Shown here piece after piece: positions 17,153 through 26,299 of a DNA stretch of 64,000 nt; the first letter of the stretch is position 1; every line of letters begins with the position of its first letter. The notes beneath the pieces were generated by a model. It ran no database searches. It worked only from the letters and a program-made list of their open reading frames with translations, and had not been told where the DNA came from. The stretch spans positions 1,922,001 through 1,986,000 of the forward strand of contig NZ_BCVC01000001.1 in NCBI RefSeq assembly GCF_001591545.1, written 5' to 3'. The stretch is from Lederbergia lenta NBRC 16444. GTDB lineage: Bacteria; Bacillota; Bacilli; Bacillales; Bacillaceae_C. Made by a program: the position numbers and the translations under genes.

Positions 17153-18016
17153 CTATTTCCAATACTTAATTAATGCTTGAGTCCCTCGATCTTCTTCTCC
17201 TTCTGCTGCTAAGGTATCATACATTTCTTTTGCAAGCTTTAGACCTGGAAGATCTAGATTCATATTTTGTGCTTCATCCAAAGCAATGCCCATGTCTTTA
17301 ATAAAATGCTTAATAAAGAACCCTGGACTATAGTCTTCTTTTAATACACGGGGAATTAAATTTGACATAGACCAGCTACCCGCTGCACCTTGACTAATAG
17401 ATTTTAAAACATTCTCTGGGTTCAAACCAGACTTTTTGGCATAAACGATTGCTTCCGTTACACCTATCATATTAGACGCAATCGCTATTTGATTGCACAT
17501 CTTTGTATGCTGTCCTGCTCCCGCCTCCCCTTGATACACAATATTTTCACCCATAATACTGAGAACGGGGTATACTGCGTCATAGGCTTCCTGCTCTCCC
17601 CCCACCATAATGGAGAGCGTTCCATTTTTCGCACCAATGTCTCCGCCTGATACTGGAGCATCCAAAGCTTTAAATCCACATTGTTTTGCTTTTGCATATA
17701 TTTTCTTTGCTAAGGTTGGAGTAGATGTGGTCATATCAATAGTAATCGTTTCTTTATCGGCACCGGCAATAAGTCCGTCATCTCCAAAATATACCGCTTC
17801 TACATCATGCGGATAACCGACCATCGTAATTATTATTTCGGCAGATATAGCAACTTCTTTAGGTGTTTCCTTCCACTTTGCTCCTTCAGCAATAATATCT
17901 TCTGCTTTTTGCTTTGTTCGGCTGTAAACATAAACTACATGCCCAGCTTTTAATAAATTTCGTACCATCCCTTTTCCCATTACACCTAAACCTATAAAAC
18001 CAATCTTTTTTTTCAT
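17153..18016 (-). CDS. ykwC: beta-hydroxyacid dehydrogenase, YkwC-like
   Basis: A 287-residue NAD(P)-dependent enzyme of the 3-hydroxyisobutyrate / 2-hydroxy-3-oxopropionate dehydrogenase family. Signatures: nucleotide-binding FIGLGVMGKGM (6-16), substrate-binding DAPVSGGDIGAKNGTLSIMV near 120, and the catalytic lysine in GAGQHTKMCNQIAIA near 170. The position beside cheV and near ptsHI matches B. subtilis ykwC. Exact substrate unknown. Ribosome binding site AAGGGA. Confidence 0.87.
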   Translation of the reverse strand: MKKKIGFIGLGVMGKGMVRNLLKAGHVVYVYSRTKQKAEDIIAEGAKWKETPKEVAISAEIIITMVGYPHDVEAVYFGDDGLIAGADKETITIDMTTSTPTLAKKIYAKAKQCGFKALDAPVSGGDIGAKNGTLSIMVGGEQEAYDAVYPVLSIMGENIVYQGEAGAGQHTKMCNQIAIASNMIGVTEAIVYAKKSGLNPENVLKSISQGAAGSWSMSNLIPRVLKEDYSPGFFIKHFIKDMGIALDEAQNMNLDLPGLKLAKEMYDTLAAEGEEDRGTQALIKYWK

Positions 18017-18172
18017 TTTTTATCCCTTCCTTTCTACCAACCATTTTCTTATGTATCACTTTTAATTACAGATTATTCACAACAAACATAAACATATTAT
18101 AACATTTCATATAACTAATTCATTGTAAATGAAGGGTATCTTAATAGCTTATCCAATTATAATTGCAAAAAT

Positions 18173-18204
18173 AAAAAAAGCCGCAAGACACAAAGTCAAG
18201 CGGC
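18173..18204 (-). terminator. terminator of the ptsHI operon
   Basis: GCCGCTTGAC / GTCTTGCGGC stem followed by seven T on the minus strand, 113 bp after the ptsI stop. Otherwise nothing is visible in the 300-bp gap 18017-18316. Confidence 0.85.
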
Positions 18205-18316
18205 AAAAAAGGGGGAAAAATGAGAATGAAATGACTACGAGTAGTCATGTCAATCATGATTACTATTCTATACCACCCTTTACAATATTATACTCCTATA
18301 TAAAATTACAATTTGA

Positions 18317-20035
18317 TTACATCTTCGTTACTTTGTTTACTAATTCCATTACTTCTTCCGTAGTACTCTTCTGAAGAGCTTCTTCAGCCATTAGCCCCAT
18401 TTGATCATAATCAAGTTGTTTAATTTGGCTTCTTGCTCTTAGAATCGATGAAGCACTCATTGAAAATTCATCTAAACCTAAACCTAGAAGAAGTGGAATC
18501 GCAATTTCATCGCCAGCCATTTCTCCACACATTCCTGCCCACTTACCTTCTTTATGAGCTGCGTCGATAACCATTTTAACTAATCTTAAAATGGCAGGAT
18601 TATAAGGTTGATATAGATATGAAACTCGTTCATTCATTCTGTCTGCTGCCATCGTATATTGGATTAAATCGTTCGTCCCAATACTGAAAAAGTCAACTTC
18701 TTTAGCGAATTGATCCGCTAAAACTGCAGTAGATGGGATTTCAACCATTATACCAATTTCAATATCTTCTGCTACATTAATACCTTCATTTTGAAGTTTT
18801 TCTCGTTCTTCCAACAATATTGCTTTAGCAGAACGAAATTCATCTAGCGTAGCGATCATAGGAAACATAATTTTTAAATTTCCAAACATGCTAGCTCGAA
18901 GAAGTGCACGTAGCTGAGTACGGAAAACCTCTTGTTCTTCAAAACATAAACGGATCGCACGTAAACCAAGGAATGGGTTCATCTCTTCTGGTAATTGTAA
19001 ATATGGCAGATGTTTGTCTCCACCGATATCTAAAGTACGCACTACAACTGCTTTTCCATCCATGCTCTCTAAAACTTGTTTATATGCTTCAAATTGTTCA
19101 TCTTCTGTAGGAAGTTGTTCTCTCTCCATATAAAGGAATTCAGTTCTATAAAGTCCAACAGCTTCTCCACCATTATGAAGTACACCCTCTACATCTTGTG
19201 GTGTCCCAATATTTGCCGCTAGCTCCACTTGTTTTCCATCTTTGGTAAATGTAGGTTCGTTCTTAAGCAAAGCCCATTCAGCTTTTTGAATTTCAATGTT
19301 CTTTGCTTCTTGCTTGTACTCATTTACGACTTCAGGTGTAGGATTAATATGTACATCACCATTAACTCCATCAACAATGATTAAATCACCATTTTGGATG
19401 GCTTCTGTAGCATTATTCGACCCCACCACCGCAGGAATTTCCATAGAACGAGCCATAATTGCAGAATGGGAAGTACGGCCACCTATATCCGTAGTAAAAC
19501 CTTGCACGAACTCTTTATTTAACTGTGCCGTATCAGATGGTGTTAGATCTTCTGCTACGATAATTACTTCTTCAGCAATCGTACCTGGATTAGGTATTTT
19601 CACTCCAAGTAAATGAGCTAATACTCTTTTCGTAACATCTTTAATATCGGCAGCACGTTCTTTCATATATTCATTATCCATTTGTTCAAACATGGTAATA
19701 AACATATCTGTTGTTTCTTTTAGTGCAAATTCTGCATTAACTAAATCGGTTTTCATTTTATCTTCAATAGAAGATAAAAGTTCGGGATCGCCCAAAACTA
19801 GAATATGCGCATCAAAGATCGCAGCTTTGTCTTCCCCTAAATCTCTTGCAGCATTATCGCGAATAACTTGAAGTTCGCTTTTTGCTTCCTCTACACTTGA
19901 ATGAAAACGAGCAATTTCTTCACTTGGGTTAGAAATAGAGGTTTTTTGCACGGAGAGATCTGGTTCTACTAAGCGATATGCTTTCCCGATGGCTATTCCA
20001 TGTGATGCAGCGATACCTTTTAAAATTGTTGACAT
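18317..20035 (-). CDS. ptsI: PTS Enzyme I
   Basis: Phosphoenolpyruvate-protein phosphotransferase, 572 residues, the first step of all PTS sugar uptake: it takes phosphate from PEP and gives it to HPr. HPr-binding helices about 25-145, phosphohistidine H190 in [23 protein letters not shown]-binding barrel from about 260 with ARSQ/GTNDL and the active-site cysteine loop MCGEMAGD near 500. Its ATG shares one base with the ptsH stop (TAATG), giving tight translational coupling. It would feed the EIICB at 60795. Confidence 0.97.
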   Translation of the reverse strand: MSTILKGIAASHGIAIGKAYRLVEPDLSVQKTSISNPSEEIARFHSSVEEAKSELQVIRDNAARDLGEDKAAIFDAHILVLGDPELLSSIEDKMKTDLVNAEFALKETTDMFITMFEQMDNEYMKERAADIKDVTKRVLAHLLGVKIPNPGTIAEEVIIVAEDLTPSDTAQLNKEFVQGFTTDIGGRTSHSAIMARSMEIPAVVGSNNATEAIQNGDLIIVDGVNGDVHINPTPEVVNEYKQEAKNIEIQKAEWALLKNEPTFTKDGKQVELAANIGTPQDVEGVLHNGGEAVGLYRTEFLYMEREQLPTEDEQFEAYKQVLESMDGKAVVVRTLDIGGDKHLPYLQLPEEMNPFLGLRAIRLCFEEQEVFRTQLRALLRASMFGNLKIMFPMIATLDEFRSAKAILLEEREKLQNEGINVAEDIEIGIMVEIPSTAVLADQFAKEVDFFSIGTNDLIQYTMAADRMNERVSYLYQPYNPAILRLVKMVIDAAHKEGKWAGMCGEMAGDEIAIPLLLGLGLDEFSMSASSILRARSQIKQLDYDQMGLMAEEALQKSTTEEVMELVNKVTKM

Positions 20036-20301
20036 TATTCAGCAAGTCCTTCTTTGGTAAATAATTCTTGTATGCTCGCTAATGCTTCTTCTTCGTCGTT
20101 TCCATCTGCAGAAATAGCAATGGAAGCTCCTTTACCAATCCCCAGTGACATAACACCCATAATTGATTTCAAGTTTACTTTCTTGTCTTTATATTCTAAC
20201 TGAATGTCTGAAGAGAATCTGCTTGCAGTCTGAACAAGCAATGTTGCTGGTCTTGCATGAATCCCCGTATCAGCAGTTACTGTAAATTGTTTTTCTGTCA
20301 T
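20035..20301 (-). CDS. ptsH: HPr phosphocarrier
   Basis: An 88-residue HPr. H15 in [10 protein letters not shown] accepts phosphate from Enzyme I; S46 in [12 protein letters not shown] is the site of HPr kinase, making HPr-Ser-P the corepressor of CcpA. Strong ribosome binding site AAAGGAGA. Unlike B. subtilis, no ptsG, glcT or antiterminator hairpin lies directly upstream; the neighbouring gene is an unrelated small protein, so ptsHI here appears to have its own promoter. Confidence 0.97.
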   Translation of the reverse strand: MTEKQFTVTADTGIHARPATLLVQTASRFSSDIQLEYKDKKVNLKSIMGVMSLGIGKGASIAISADGNDEEEALASIQELFTKEGLAE

Positions 20302-20354
20302 CGTAATCGTCTCCTTTTTTTATCTGAGATAAAATAAAAAAATCTCTCCATTCA

Positions 20355-20383
20355 AAAGTAGCTAATTTTCTCCGTTTCGTCAA
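20355..20383 (-). promoter_or_regulatory. possible promoter of ptsHI
   Basis: Minus-strand TTGACG, 17 bases, TACTTT, about 55 bp upstream of ptsH. The -35 is good, the -10 poor. Confidence 0.35.
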
Positions 20384-20480
20384 TCAAAGTGCTACAAAAA
20401 TAGGATAAATTATTTTCGACACCGATTTCCGGCATAATTTTACCAATTTATTGCATTCCTACTTTACTATATCTATCTAT

Positions 20481-20684
20481 TTATACTCTAGGTGCATCCA
20501 AATATTCATAAATAATATTTCCACCATGTTTGGCAATACCATGAAAATTCTTATAATCTTCTTGTTCAATGAGCACTTGTCGGAATGTTAAAAAATCTTC
20601 TTTTTTTATTTCTACTTGCTGAATCACTTTTGAACGTAATTGTTCAATAATTTCCTTCGCCTCTTCAAGTTCCAATCCAATCAC
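20481..20684 (-). CDS. small protein of unknown function
   Basis: A 67-residue acidic, largely helical protein (LELEEAKEIIEQLRSKVIQQ at the start, ending in IIYEYLDAPRV). I do not recognise the family. GAGGTGAT can serve either the GTG at 20684 or an in-frame TTG ten bases further, so the start is uncertain by three codons. It is upstream of ptsH in the same direction but 180 bp away. Coding potential is supported only by the ribosome binding site, length and neighbour-like composition. Confidence 0.55.
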   Translation of the reverse strand: MIGLELEEAKEIIEQLRSKVIQQVEIKKEDFLTFRQVLIEQEDYKNFHGIAKHGGNIIYEYLDAPRV

Positions 20685-20814
20685 CTCAAATCCTATTCAT
20701 ATAAACTCCTAGATTCCCCAAATATTCTATATGAATAATATAATCATTGTCTAACGATAATTATGAAGCTAATTCATCTTGCACTTTAATACAAAATAGT
20801 GCAAACTATTAAGA

Positions 20815-21085
20815 AAAGCAGAAGCACCCGTTTTGCCACGTACATACTACGCTCGCAGATGCGGGTACGCCAATGTTGACACAAGTTGTTATGACTTTTT
20901 TGTTGACGATCTATTTGTTACGATAAAGGAAACACGGTGAGCCTGCAAGGTGAACACTTAACGTAAGAAGAATACGGATGTTTGCTATTCAGTGGCTGCT
21001 GGGTCACCTAAAGCCACCTTCTCTGGCTTCGGTGGCACTAGGACATCACCTGTATCTCAGAGTTAGACAGTTAGAAGAGCGGAAG
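20815..21085. repeat. structured GC-richer block, possible interspersed repeat
   Basis: This stretch is richer in G+C than its surroundings and carries near-repeats at its ends (AGCAGAAGCACC and AGCGGAAGCGCC, 10 of 12 identical) plus strong pairing: ACCCG/CGGGT at 20826-20866 and CCTAAAGCCACC with GGTGGCACTAGG at 21007-21042. The AGCGGAAGCGCC ending is, from memory, typical of interspersed elements in Bacillaceae genomes. It lies in the leader of ykvS. An open frame starting at 20978 runs through it into ykvS but looks accidental. The bases 20685-20814 before it show no gene. Confidence 0.4.
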
Positions 21086-21118
21086 CGCCTTGATCAAAAA
21101 ACAAGGGAGAGATTGTTT

Positions 21119-21310
21119 TTGAAAATTGCGGAATTAGGAAACTTAATTGAGTTTAAAGATGGCCTTCAGGGTGTCGTCGAAAAAGTAAATGAAAACTCTG
21201 TCATTGTTAATTTGACGCATATGGAAAATTTTCATGAATTAGAAATGGAAGAAAAAACAGTTGTTAATCATAAAAACTATAAAATAATTAAACAATCGAT
21301 TAATGCATAA
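21119..21310 (+). CDS. ykvS: YkvS-like DUF2187 protein
   Basis: A 63-residue protein of the YkvS/DUF2187 family, a small KOW/SH3-like beta barrel of unknown function: GNLIEFKDGLQGVVEKVNEN, then VIVNLTHMENF and EKTVVNHKNYKII. I place the start at the TTG at 21119 because GGGAGA lies eight bases before it and the family begins at this point. The frame is open a further 47 codons upstream, but that part reads through the structured block and has no ribosome binding site. Confidence 0.8.
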   Translation: MKIAELGNLIEFKDGLQGVVEKVNENSVIVNLTHMENFHELEMEEKTVVNHKNYKIIKQSINA

Positions 21311-21370
21311 AGGCAGGCCTACCGCTTGCTTTTTTCTCTGATAATTTTTTTAACTGGAAAGGAATCGAAT

Positions 21371-21982
21371 ATGAAAAAAAGTTTTACAGACTATAAATTA
21401 ATTGGCGGTATTTTATTAGCATACATACTAATCTATGTTTCTTTTGATAATAATGGGGTATTTTGGTATTTATATACCGCTACAATGTTGTTTTTAATTA
21501 GTATCGCTATTTTAAGCGAAAAAATGGAAGATGAAGCATCTTCACAAAAATATTTTATTTTTGGTTTATTATCTGGAATTTCTCTTTACATTTTATTTTT
21601 CGCAGGCGATTGGTTATTTTCACTCCTCCCCGGTTCATTTGATAAACAGATCACTAAAGTTTATTCTCTCTTTTCATTTAAATGGATTTGGCACTATCTC
21701 GTATTATTTTTTATAATTATTCCTGGAGAAGAGATTTTCTGGAGAGGATTTGTCCAAAAAAGACTGACGCGATATATGGATATAAAAGTAGCAATACTTA
21801 TTGCAGCCACATTAAATGCAGCCGCATATATTTTATCCGGATTCACTATCCTTATTATTGCTGCATTCATCAGTGGAATTGTTTGGGGTAGTCTTTATGT
21901 TTGGAAACGCAGTATGCCTCTTATCATTATCTCTCATCTCATATTTGATTTATTACTATTAATTATCTGGCCACTTGGATAA
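21371..21982 (+). CDS. CPBP-type intramembrane protease homologue
   Basis: A 203-residue membrane protein with about seven helices and CPBP (Abi/CAAX-like) features: motif 1 EEIFWR in helix 4 and motif 3 SHLIFD in the last helix. The middle motif, normally FxxxH, is not evident: the matching stretch reads LNAAAYILSG without a histidine. It may be a divergent or inactive member. ATG at 21371 has GAAAGGA upstream and follows ykvS by 60 bp in the same direction. Confidence 0.78.
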   Translation: MKKSFTDYKLIGGILLAYILIYVSFDNNGVFWYLYTATMLFLISIAILSEKMEDEASSQKYFIFGLLSGISLYILFFAGDWLFSLLPGSFDKQITKVYSLFSFKWIWHYLVLFFIIIPGEEIFWRGFVQKRLTRYMDIKVAILIAATLNAAAYILSGFTILIIAAFISGIVWGSLYVWKRSMPLIIISHLIFDLLLLIIWPLG

Positions 21983-22070
21983 ACAACTTTCCTCTTTTAC
22001 TAGATGATGTAACTTATTTTATATAAAAACGTCTAACATATCACAAACTTCTTTGCTAGGAGGAAATATA

Positions 22071-22748
22071 ATGAAAAAATTAGTACCCTTGCTTTCGTGG
22101 ACCTTTATATTGTTCGTATTATTAACGGGATGTGGATCAAACTCTGACAATACAAACGGACAAGTAGATCAAAGTGATAATCCTACTACTGAAAATAATG
22201 AACAAAACGAAGAAGATAAAAATGATCATATGAAAAAAAGTGAAGAAACACCCAATGAGACAGATGACGCAAAAGGAATCCGTTTAATGGAAAAAAACCT
22301 CATTTATAAAGGAATGAATGGGAAAGAAATAGAAGAAACCGCTCATTTAACTGAAAGTGATATTCAAGATTACTCCATGTATGTTCTACCAGCTTATGAA
22401 TTAACAGGTGAAGAACCACATAAGGATGTGCTATATTTCACTGAAAATGATAGTCACTTTATGCGCATCGAGTTACTGCCAAGTGAAACAAATATGGATG
22501 ATGCTATAAATACAGTGAAGGAGCAGCTCTCTGCCGTTAGTAAGACTGTAAATGAAGTGAATACTAATGATAAATATGATTGGTTAAAGAACGCTAGTGC
22601 ATACGAATCAGAGAACGCTGAAGAAAAGGTTTCAGCATATCTCATTAAACAGGATGATTGGGTGCTAAAATTAACTATTTTCACTAAATTAAAAGAAGAT
22701 CTTGAAGATCCGTTTTTTAAAATGGCTGAAACCATTCAGGCAAAATAA
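22071..22748 (+). CDS. predicted lipoprotein of unknown function
   Basis: A 225-residue exported lipoprotein: signal peptide about 1-19, lipobox LLTGC with the lipidated Cys at 20, a low-complexity acidic linker rich in Asn, Asp and Glu (25-70), then a compact domain (about 75-225). No family was recognised; small lipoproteins of this build are common in bacilli. AGGAGG lies eight bases before the ATG. It follows the CPBP gene by 88 bp. Confidence 0.8.
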   Translation: MKKLVPLLSWTFILFVLLTGCGSNSDNTNGQVDQSDNPTTENNEQNEEDKNDHMKKSEETPNETDDAKGIRLMEKNLIYKGMNGKEIEETAHLTESDIQDYSMYVLPAYELTGEEPHKDVLYFTENDSHFMRIELLPSETNMDDAINTVKEQLSAVSKTVNEVNTNDKYDWLKNASAYESENAEEKVSAYLIKQDDWVLKLTIFTKLKEDLEDPFFKMAETIQAK

Positions 22749-22756
22749 TAGAAAGA

Positions 22757-22797
22757 ATGCAGCCCAATTTCTCAGGAAATGGAGGCTGCATTTTTTA
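22757..22797. terminator. terminator shared by the lipoprotein gene and ykvI
   Basis: Eight-bp stem ATGCAGCC / GGCTGCAT followed by six T on the plus strand; it reaches the ykvI stop codon and could weakly serve that gene too. Confidence 0.78.
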
Positions 22798-23835
22798 TAT
22801 TCTTTTAGTTGGTTTTAACGCTAATATAAGTAAGAAAATAAGACTCACATATCCAAAGAGTGGATATAAAATGCTTAGTAAAACACCGTAATCAATTAAT
22901 CCAATAACATATACCACAAGCAAAATTCCGCCAAATATATAAATACTATGAATAGGGATATATTTTCTGATCTGCCGTTCTAGTCCATACATATTTCCGA
23001 TTACAGATGTAAAAATCTCCCCATAAATGACTACAACATATATAAAATACAGACCACTTGCAGCATATCTGACAACGACTGCCATTGGAATATCAAACGC
23101 TGTAAAATTTTGAAGCGTCAATAATGTCATGTGACTCGTTATTAAGACAAACGTAAGCAATAGCCCTCCTAACATTCCTCCAAGTCTTACTGTAGCCTTA
23201 TTGTTTATTTCTACTGCAATTGGTACAAGCACAGCTTGAGCCAGTGCAAGATTTAATGCTGCGTATGACAATGCAGCGATAATAGATTGAAACGGTTTCG
23301 GAGTCGCAGGTACCGCGGTAAAAATTTCGAAATATCCAGAAGTAGTAGGAACAGACTTTAGCATCAATATAAATGAAAACAATACTAAAATCGGCACAAC
23401 GAATGAATTCACCGCAAATAGCCCCTTTGCTCCGATTGCCATTACAAGAATTGCTAAAACTCCGGTTAAAATTGCCCCTATCGATTTTGGATATCCAAGT
23501 TGTTCATGAAAAAGCGCATCTGCACCTGCCATCATGACTGCACATATTCCTAAAAGCATTACTATCGTAAAAGTATTCATGATTTTTGATAATTTATCTC
23601 CATACAAATATTTATTAAATTCTTCAAATGAATTGGCTTGAATATCAATTGCTTTCGTCATGATCTTCGAGCCCAGAAATACAAACAAATAACCCGCAAT
23701 TAAAATAGATAAAAACCCATGTAAACCGAAACGTGTAAAAAACTCTACAATTTCTTTTCCTGTCGCAAAGCCTGCACCTATAACCGTTCCCACATATACA
23801 GCAGCTATTTGGAAAGCCCCTGTCCAAATCTTCAA
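22795..23835 (-). CDS. ykvI: YkvI family transporter
   Basis: A 346-residue membrane protein of ten or more helices with the amino-acid-transporter-like N-terminus AAVYVGTVIGAGFATGKEI. It matches the YkvI family (B. subtilis YkvI 347 residues), a LeuT-fold relative with unknown substrate. Start is the TTG at 23835, with AAGGAGGTGG upstream; an ATG seven codons earlier would put the ribosome binding site inside the gene. It is divergent from clpE, its neighbour in B. subtilis. Confidence 0.83.
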   Translation of the reverse strand: MKIWTGAFQIAAVYVGTVIGAGFATGKEIVEFFTRFGLHGFLSILIAGYLFVFLGSKIMTKAIDIQANSFEEFNKYLYGDKLSKIMNTFTIVMLLGICAVMMAGADALFHEQLGYPKSIGAILTGVLAILVMAIGAKGLFAVNSFVVPILVLFSFILMLKSVPTTSGYFEIFTAVPATPKPFQSIIAALSYAALNLALAQAVLVPIAVEINNKATVRLGGMLGGLLLTFVLITSHMTLLTLQNFTAFDIPMAVVVRYAASGLYFIYVVVIYGEIFTSVIGNMYGLERQIRKYIPIHSIYIFGGILLVVYVIGLIDYGVLLSILYPLFGYVSLIFLLILALKPTKRI

Positions 23836-23925
23836 ATTCCCACCTCCTTCCAGCAATTCTTTCTCTCCCTCTCCTTCATCGTATGTACATGCTTGTAAGA
23901 AAATCCAAAAAAGTAAACAAAAATG

Positions 23926-23954
23926 TTGAAAGTCAAAAAAGGTCAGTGTATAAT
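23926..23954 (+). promoter_or_regulatory. SigA promoter of clpE
   Basis: TTGAAA, 17 bases, TATAAT: near-consensus, overlapping the first CtsR box. Confidence 0.85.
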
Positions 23955-24012
23955 GAGATTATGATCAAAGTTGGTCAGTGTTCTTTCGCCCCATTGGTCA
24001 ATAATGGTCAAG
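23931..24012 (+). promoter_or_regulatory. three CtsR operators in front of clpE
   Basis: The CtsR consensus is a direct heptad repeat, (A/G)GTCAAA-N3-(A/G)GTCAAA. Three copies are seen: AGTCAAA-AAA-GGTCAGT (23931-23947), GATCAAA-GTT-GGTCAGT (23963-23979) and GGTCAAT-AAT-GGTCAAG (23996-24012). Starts are 32 and 33 bp apart, close to three helical turns, so CtsR dimers would sit on one DNA face from the promoter spacer into the leader. This predicts very tight repression, as known for B. subtilis clpE. Confidence 0.85.
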
Positions 24013-24040
24013 TCAATACTTATTGGAGGATTGATTATTA

Positions 24041-26200
24041 ATGATATGTTCAAAATGCAATAATAACCAAGCAAACATACAATTACATTTAAATATAAAT
24101 GGAAGTAAACAAACCTTACCATTATGTTCAACTTGTTTTAATGAAGAAAAGAAAAAGCTCGGAGCCTCCATGAATGGCTCTCCTTTCGATAGTACAAATA
24201 ACTTTACAGATATGTTTAAACAAATAGGTGAAAATCCATTCTCTGATAATCCTACTAAGTCTGCACAACCAGGACCTAACAAACATGATGGCATTCTCGA
24301 TCAGTTCGGCAGGAACCTAAATAATGCAGCTAAAGCCGGTTTAATAGATCCAGTTATTGGTCGTGACCATGAAGTTGATAGATTGATTGAGATACTTAAT
24401 AGGCGCAACAAAAACAATCCTGTGCTAATTGGTGAGCCTGGAGTAGGTAAAACAGCAATCGCTGAAGGATTAGCAGGAAAAATTATTGATGGCAATGTAC
24501 CTGCTAAATTAAAGAATAAGCAAGTTTATTTATTAGATGTCGCTTCACTTGTTGCTAATACAGGTATTCGTGGACAGTTTGAAGAAAGAATGAAACAACT
24601 GATTTCAGAGTTGCAATCACGTAAAAATATTCTTCTATTTATTGATGAAATACATCTTCTAGTTGGAGCAGGTTCTGCTGAGGGTTCTATGGATGCGGGG
24701 AATATCTTAAAACCGGCATTAGCTCGAGGAGAATTACAAGTAATTGGTGCTACAACTTTAAAAGAATATCGCCAAATTGAAAAAGACGCTGCATTAGAAA
24801 GACGCTTCCAACCCATACATGTTGGTGAACCAACTTTAGAAAAAGCTGTAGAAATCTTATTGGGACTAAAGGATAAATATGAAGCTTTCCATCAAGTGTC
24901 CTACAGTGAAGAAGTTATACGAGCATGTGTGGAACTTTCTAACCGCTATATTCAAGACCGTCATCTTCCAGATAAGGCAATTGATCTTATGGATGAAGCA
25001 GGTTCTAAACTAAATTTAACTATAAATGAAAACGATAAAGCTTCTATTCAACAACGTTTAGCTGAAATACAAAAGGAAAAGAATAAAGTATTAGCAACAG
25101 AAGACTATGAAAAAGCTGCTACACTTAGAGATGAAGAAATGAAACTAGAAAAATCATTGAACGAAGAAACTGACATTGTTCCATTAGCTGTTAAGGTGGA
25201 GCATATTCATGAAATTTTGGAGACCAAAACAGGTATCCCAGTTGGTAAATTGCAAAGTGATGAGCAGAAAAAAATGAAGAATATAGAGGCTAATTTAGCA
25301 ACAAAAGTAATTGGTCAAGATGAAGCAGTGAAAAAAGTGGCGAAGGCAATTAGACGAAGCAGAGCTGGTTTAAAATCGAAAAACCGTCCAATTGGATCTT
25401 TTCTATTTGTTGGGCCTACGGGCGTTGGAAAAACAGAGCTGGCTAAAACATTAGCGGAGGAATTATTCGGTTCTCATTCTTCCTTAATTCGTCTAGATAT
25501 GAGTGAATATATGGAAAAGCATAGTGTATCTAAATTAATTGGTGCTCCTCCAGGATATGTTGGTCATGATGAAGCAGGTCAATTAACTGAGCAAATACGT
25601 CGTAATCCATACAGTATTATCTTGCTCGATGAAATTGAAAAAGCACATCCCGATGTACAGCATATGTTTCTGCAAATTCTTGAAGATGGGCGTCTAACAG
25701 ATAGCCAAGGTAGAACAGTAAGTTTTACAGATACTGTTATCATCATGACAAGTAATGCTGGAACAGGTGTAAAAGAGATACAAGTCGGGTTCGAAAAAAG
25801 TAATGCATTAAAAGAAACGGACATACTTGCTTCACTTGGTTCATTTTTCAAACCGGAATTTCTAAATCGTTTTGATAACATTATCGAATTTAATAGCCTT
25901 AAACAGAACCAACTACTATCGATAGTAGAGTTGCTTTTGGACGAGTTAAAAGAAAATGTTAAAGAACACGGTTTAGAGTTAGAAATAGCAGAAGAAGTAA
26001 AAGTTAAATTAGTTGAACTTGGCTACCGCCCAGAATTCGGCGCACGTCCGCTTCGCAGAGTGATTCAAGAAAAATTAGAAGATCAAATCGCTGATTATAT
26101 TTTAGATCATCCAGAAGAAAAACAACTGAGCGCAATATTGCACGATGATAATATTGCAATTATCACGGTCGAATCAATAACCACTTCTGTACAAGTATAA
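24041..26200 (+). CDS. clpE: ClpE, ATPase subunit of ClpEP protease
   Basis: A 719-residue HSP100 unfoldase that feeds damaged proteins to ClpP and helps restart CtsR repression after heat shock. N-terminal zinc finger C3/C6 and C29/C32, no double Clp_N domain (the ClpE hallmark), first AAA+ domain with GEPGVGKT near 130 and Walker B LLFIDEIHLL, UVR-like linker (about 335-370), second AAA+ with GPTGVGKT near 460 and IILLDEIEKA. GGAGG is eleven bases before the ATG. Controlled by the three CtsR sites just upstream. Confidence 0.96.
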   Translation: MICSKCNNNQANIQLHLNINGSKQTLPLCSTCFNEEKKKLGASMNGSPFDSTNNFTDMFKQIGENPFSDNPTKSAQPGPNKHDGILDQFGRNLNNAAKAGLIDPVIGRDHEVDRLIEILNRRNKNNPVLIGEPGVGKTAIAEGLAGKIIDGNVPAKLKNKQVYLLDVASLVANTGIRGQFEERMKQLISELQSRKNILLFIDEIHLLVGAGSAEGSMDAGNILKPALARGELQVIGATTLKEYRQIEKDAALERRFQPIHVGEPTLEKAVEILLGLKDKYEAFHQVSYSEEVIRACVELSNRYIQDRHLPDKAIDLMDEAGSKLNLTINENDKASIQQRLAEIQKEKNKVLATEDYEKAATLRDEEMKLEKSLNEETDIVPLAVKVEHIHEILETKTGIPVGKLQSDEQKKMKNIEANLATKVIGQDEAVKKVAKAIRRSRAGLKSKNRPIGSFLFVGPTGVGKTELAKTLAEELFGSHSSLIRLDMSEYMEKHSVSKLIGAPPGYVGHDEAGQLTEQIRRNPYSIILLDEIEKAHPDVQHMFLQILEDGRLTDSQGRTVSFTDTVIIMTSNAGTGVKEIQVGFEKSNALKETDILASLGSFFKPEFLNRFDNIIEFNSLKQNQLLSIVELLLDELKENVKEHGLELEIAEEVKVKLVELGYRPEFGARPLRRVIQEKLEDQIADYILDHPEEKQLSAILHDDNIAIITVESITTSVQV

Positions 26201-26265
26201 GAAACACTGTACATTAAAGCGGCTACGATAAATTTACGTTCTTCAAAAATCTAAGTAATTACATC

Positions 26266-26298
26266 AAAGAAGACGACTCTAGGTCGTCTTCTTTTTTT
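26266..26298 (+). terminator. terminator of clpE
   Basis: Twelve-bp stem AAAGAAGACGAC / GTCGTCTTCTTT followed by a T run. Confidence 0.88.
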
Positions 26299-26299
26299 T

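Noticed and set aside
20978-21118. N-terminal extension of ykvS by 47 codons
   Set aside because: It reads through the structured block, lacks a ribosome binding site, and the family starts at the TTG at 21119.
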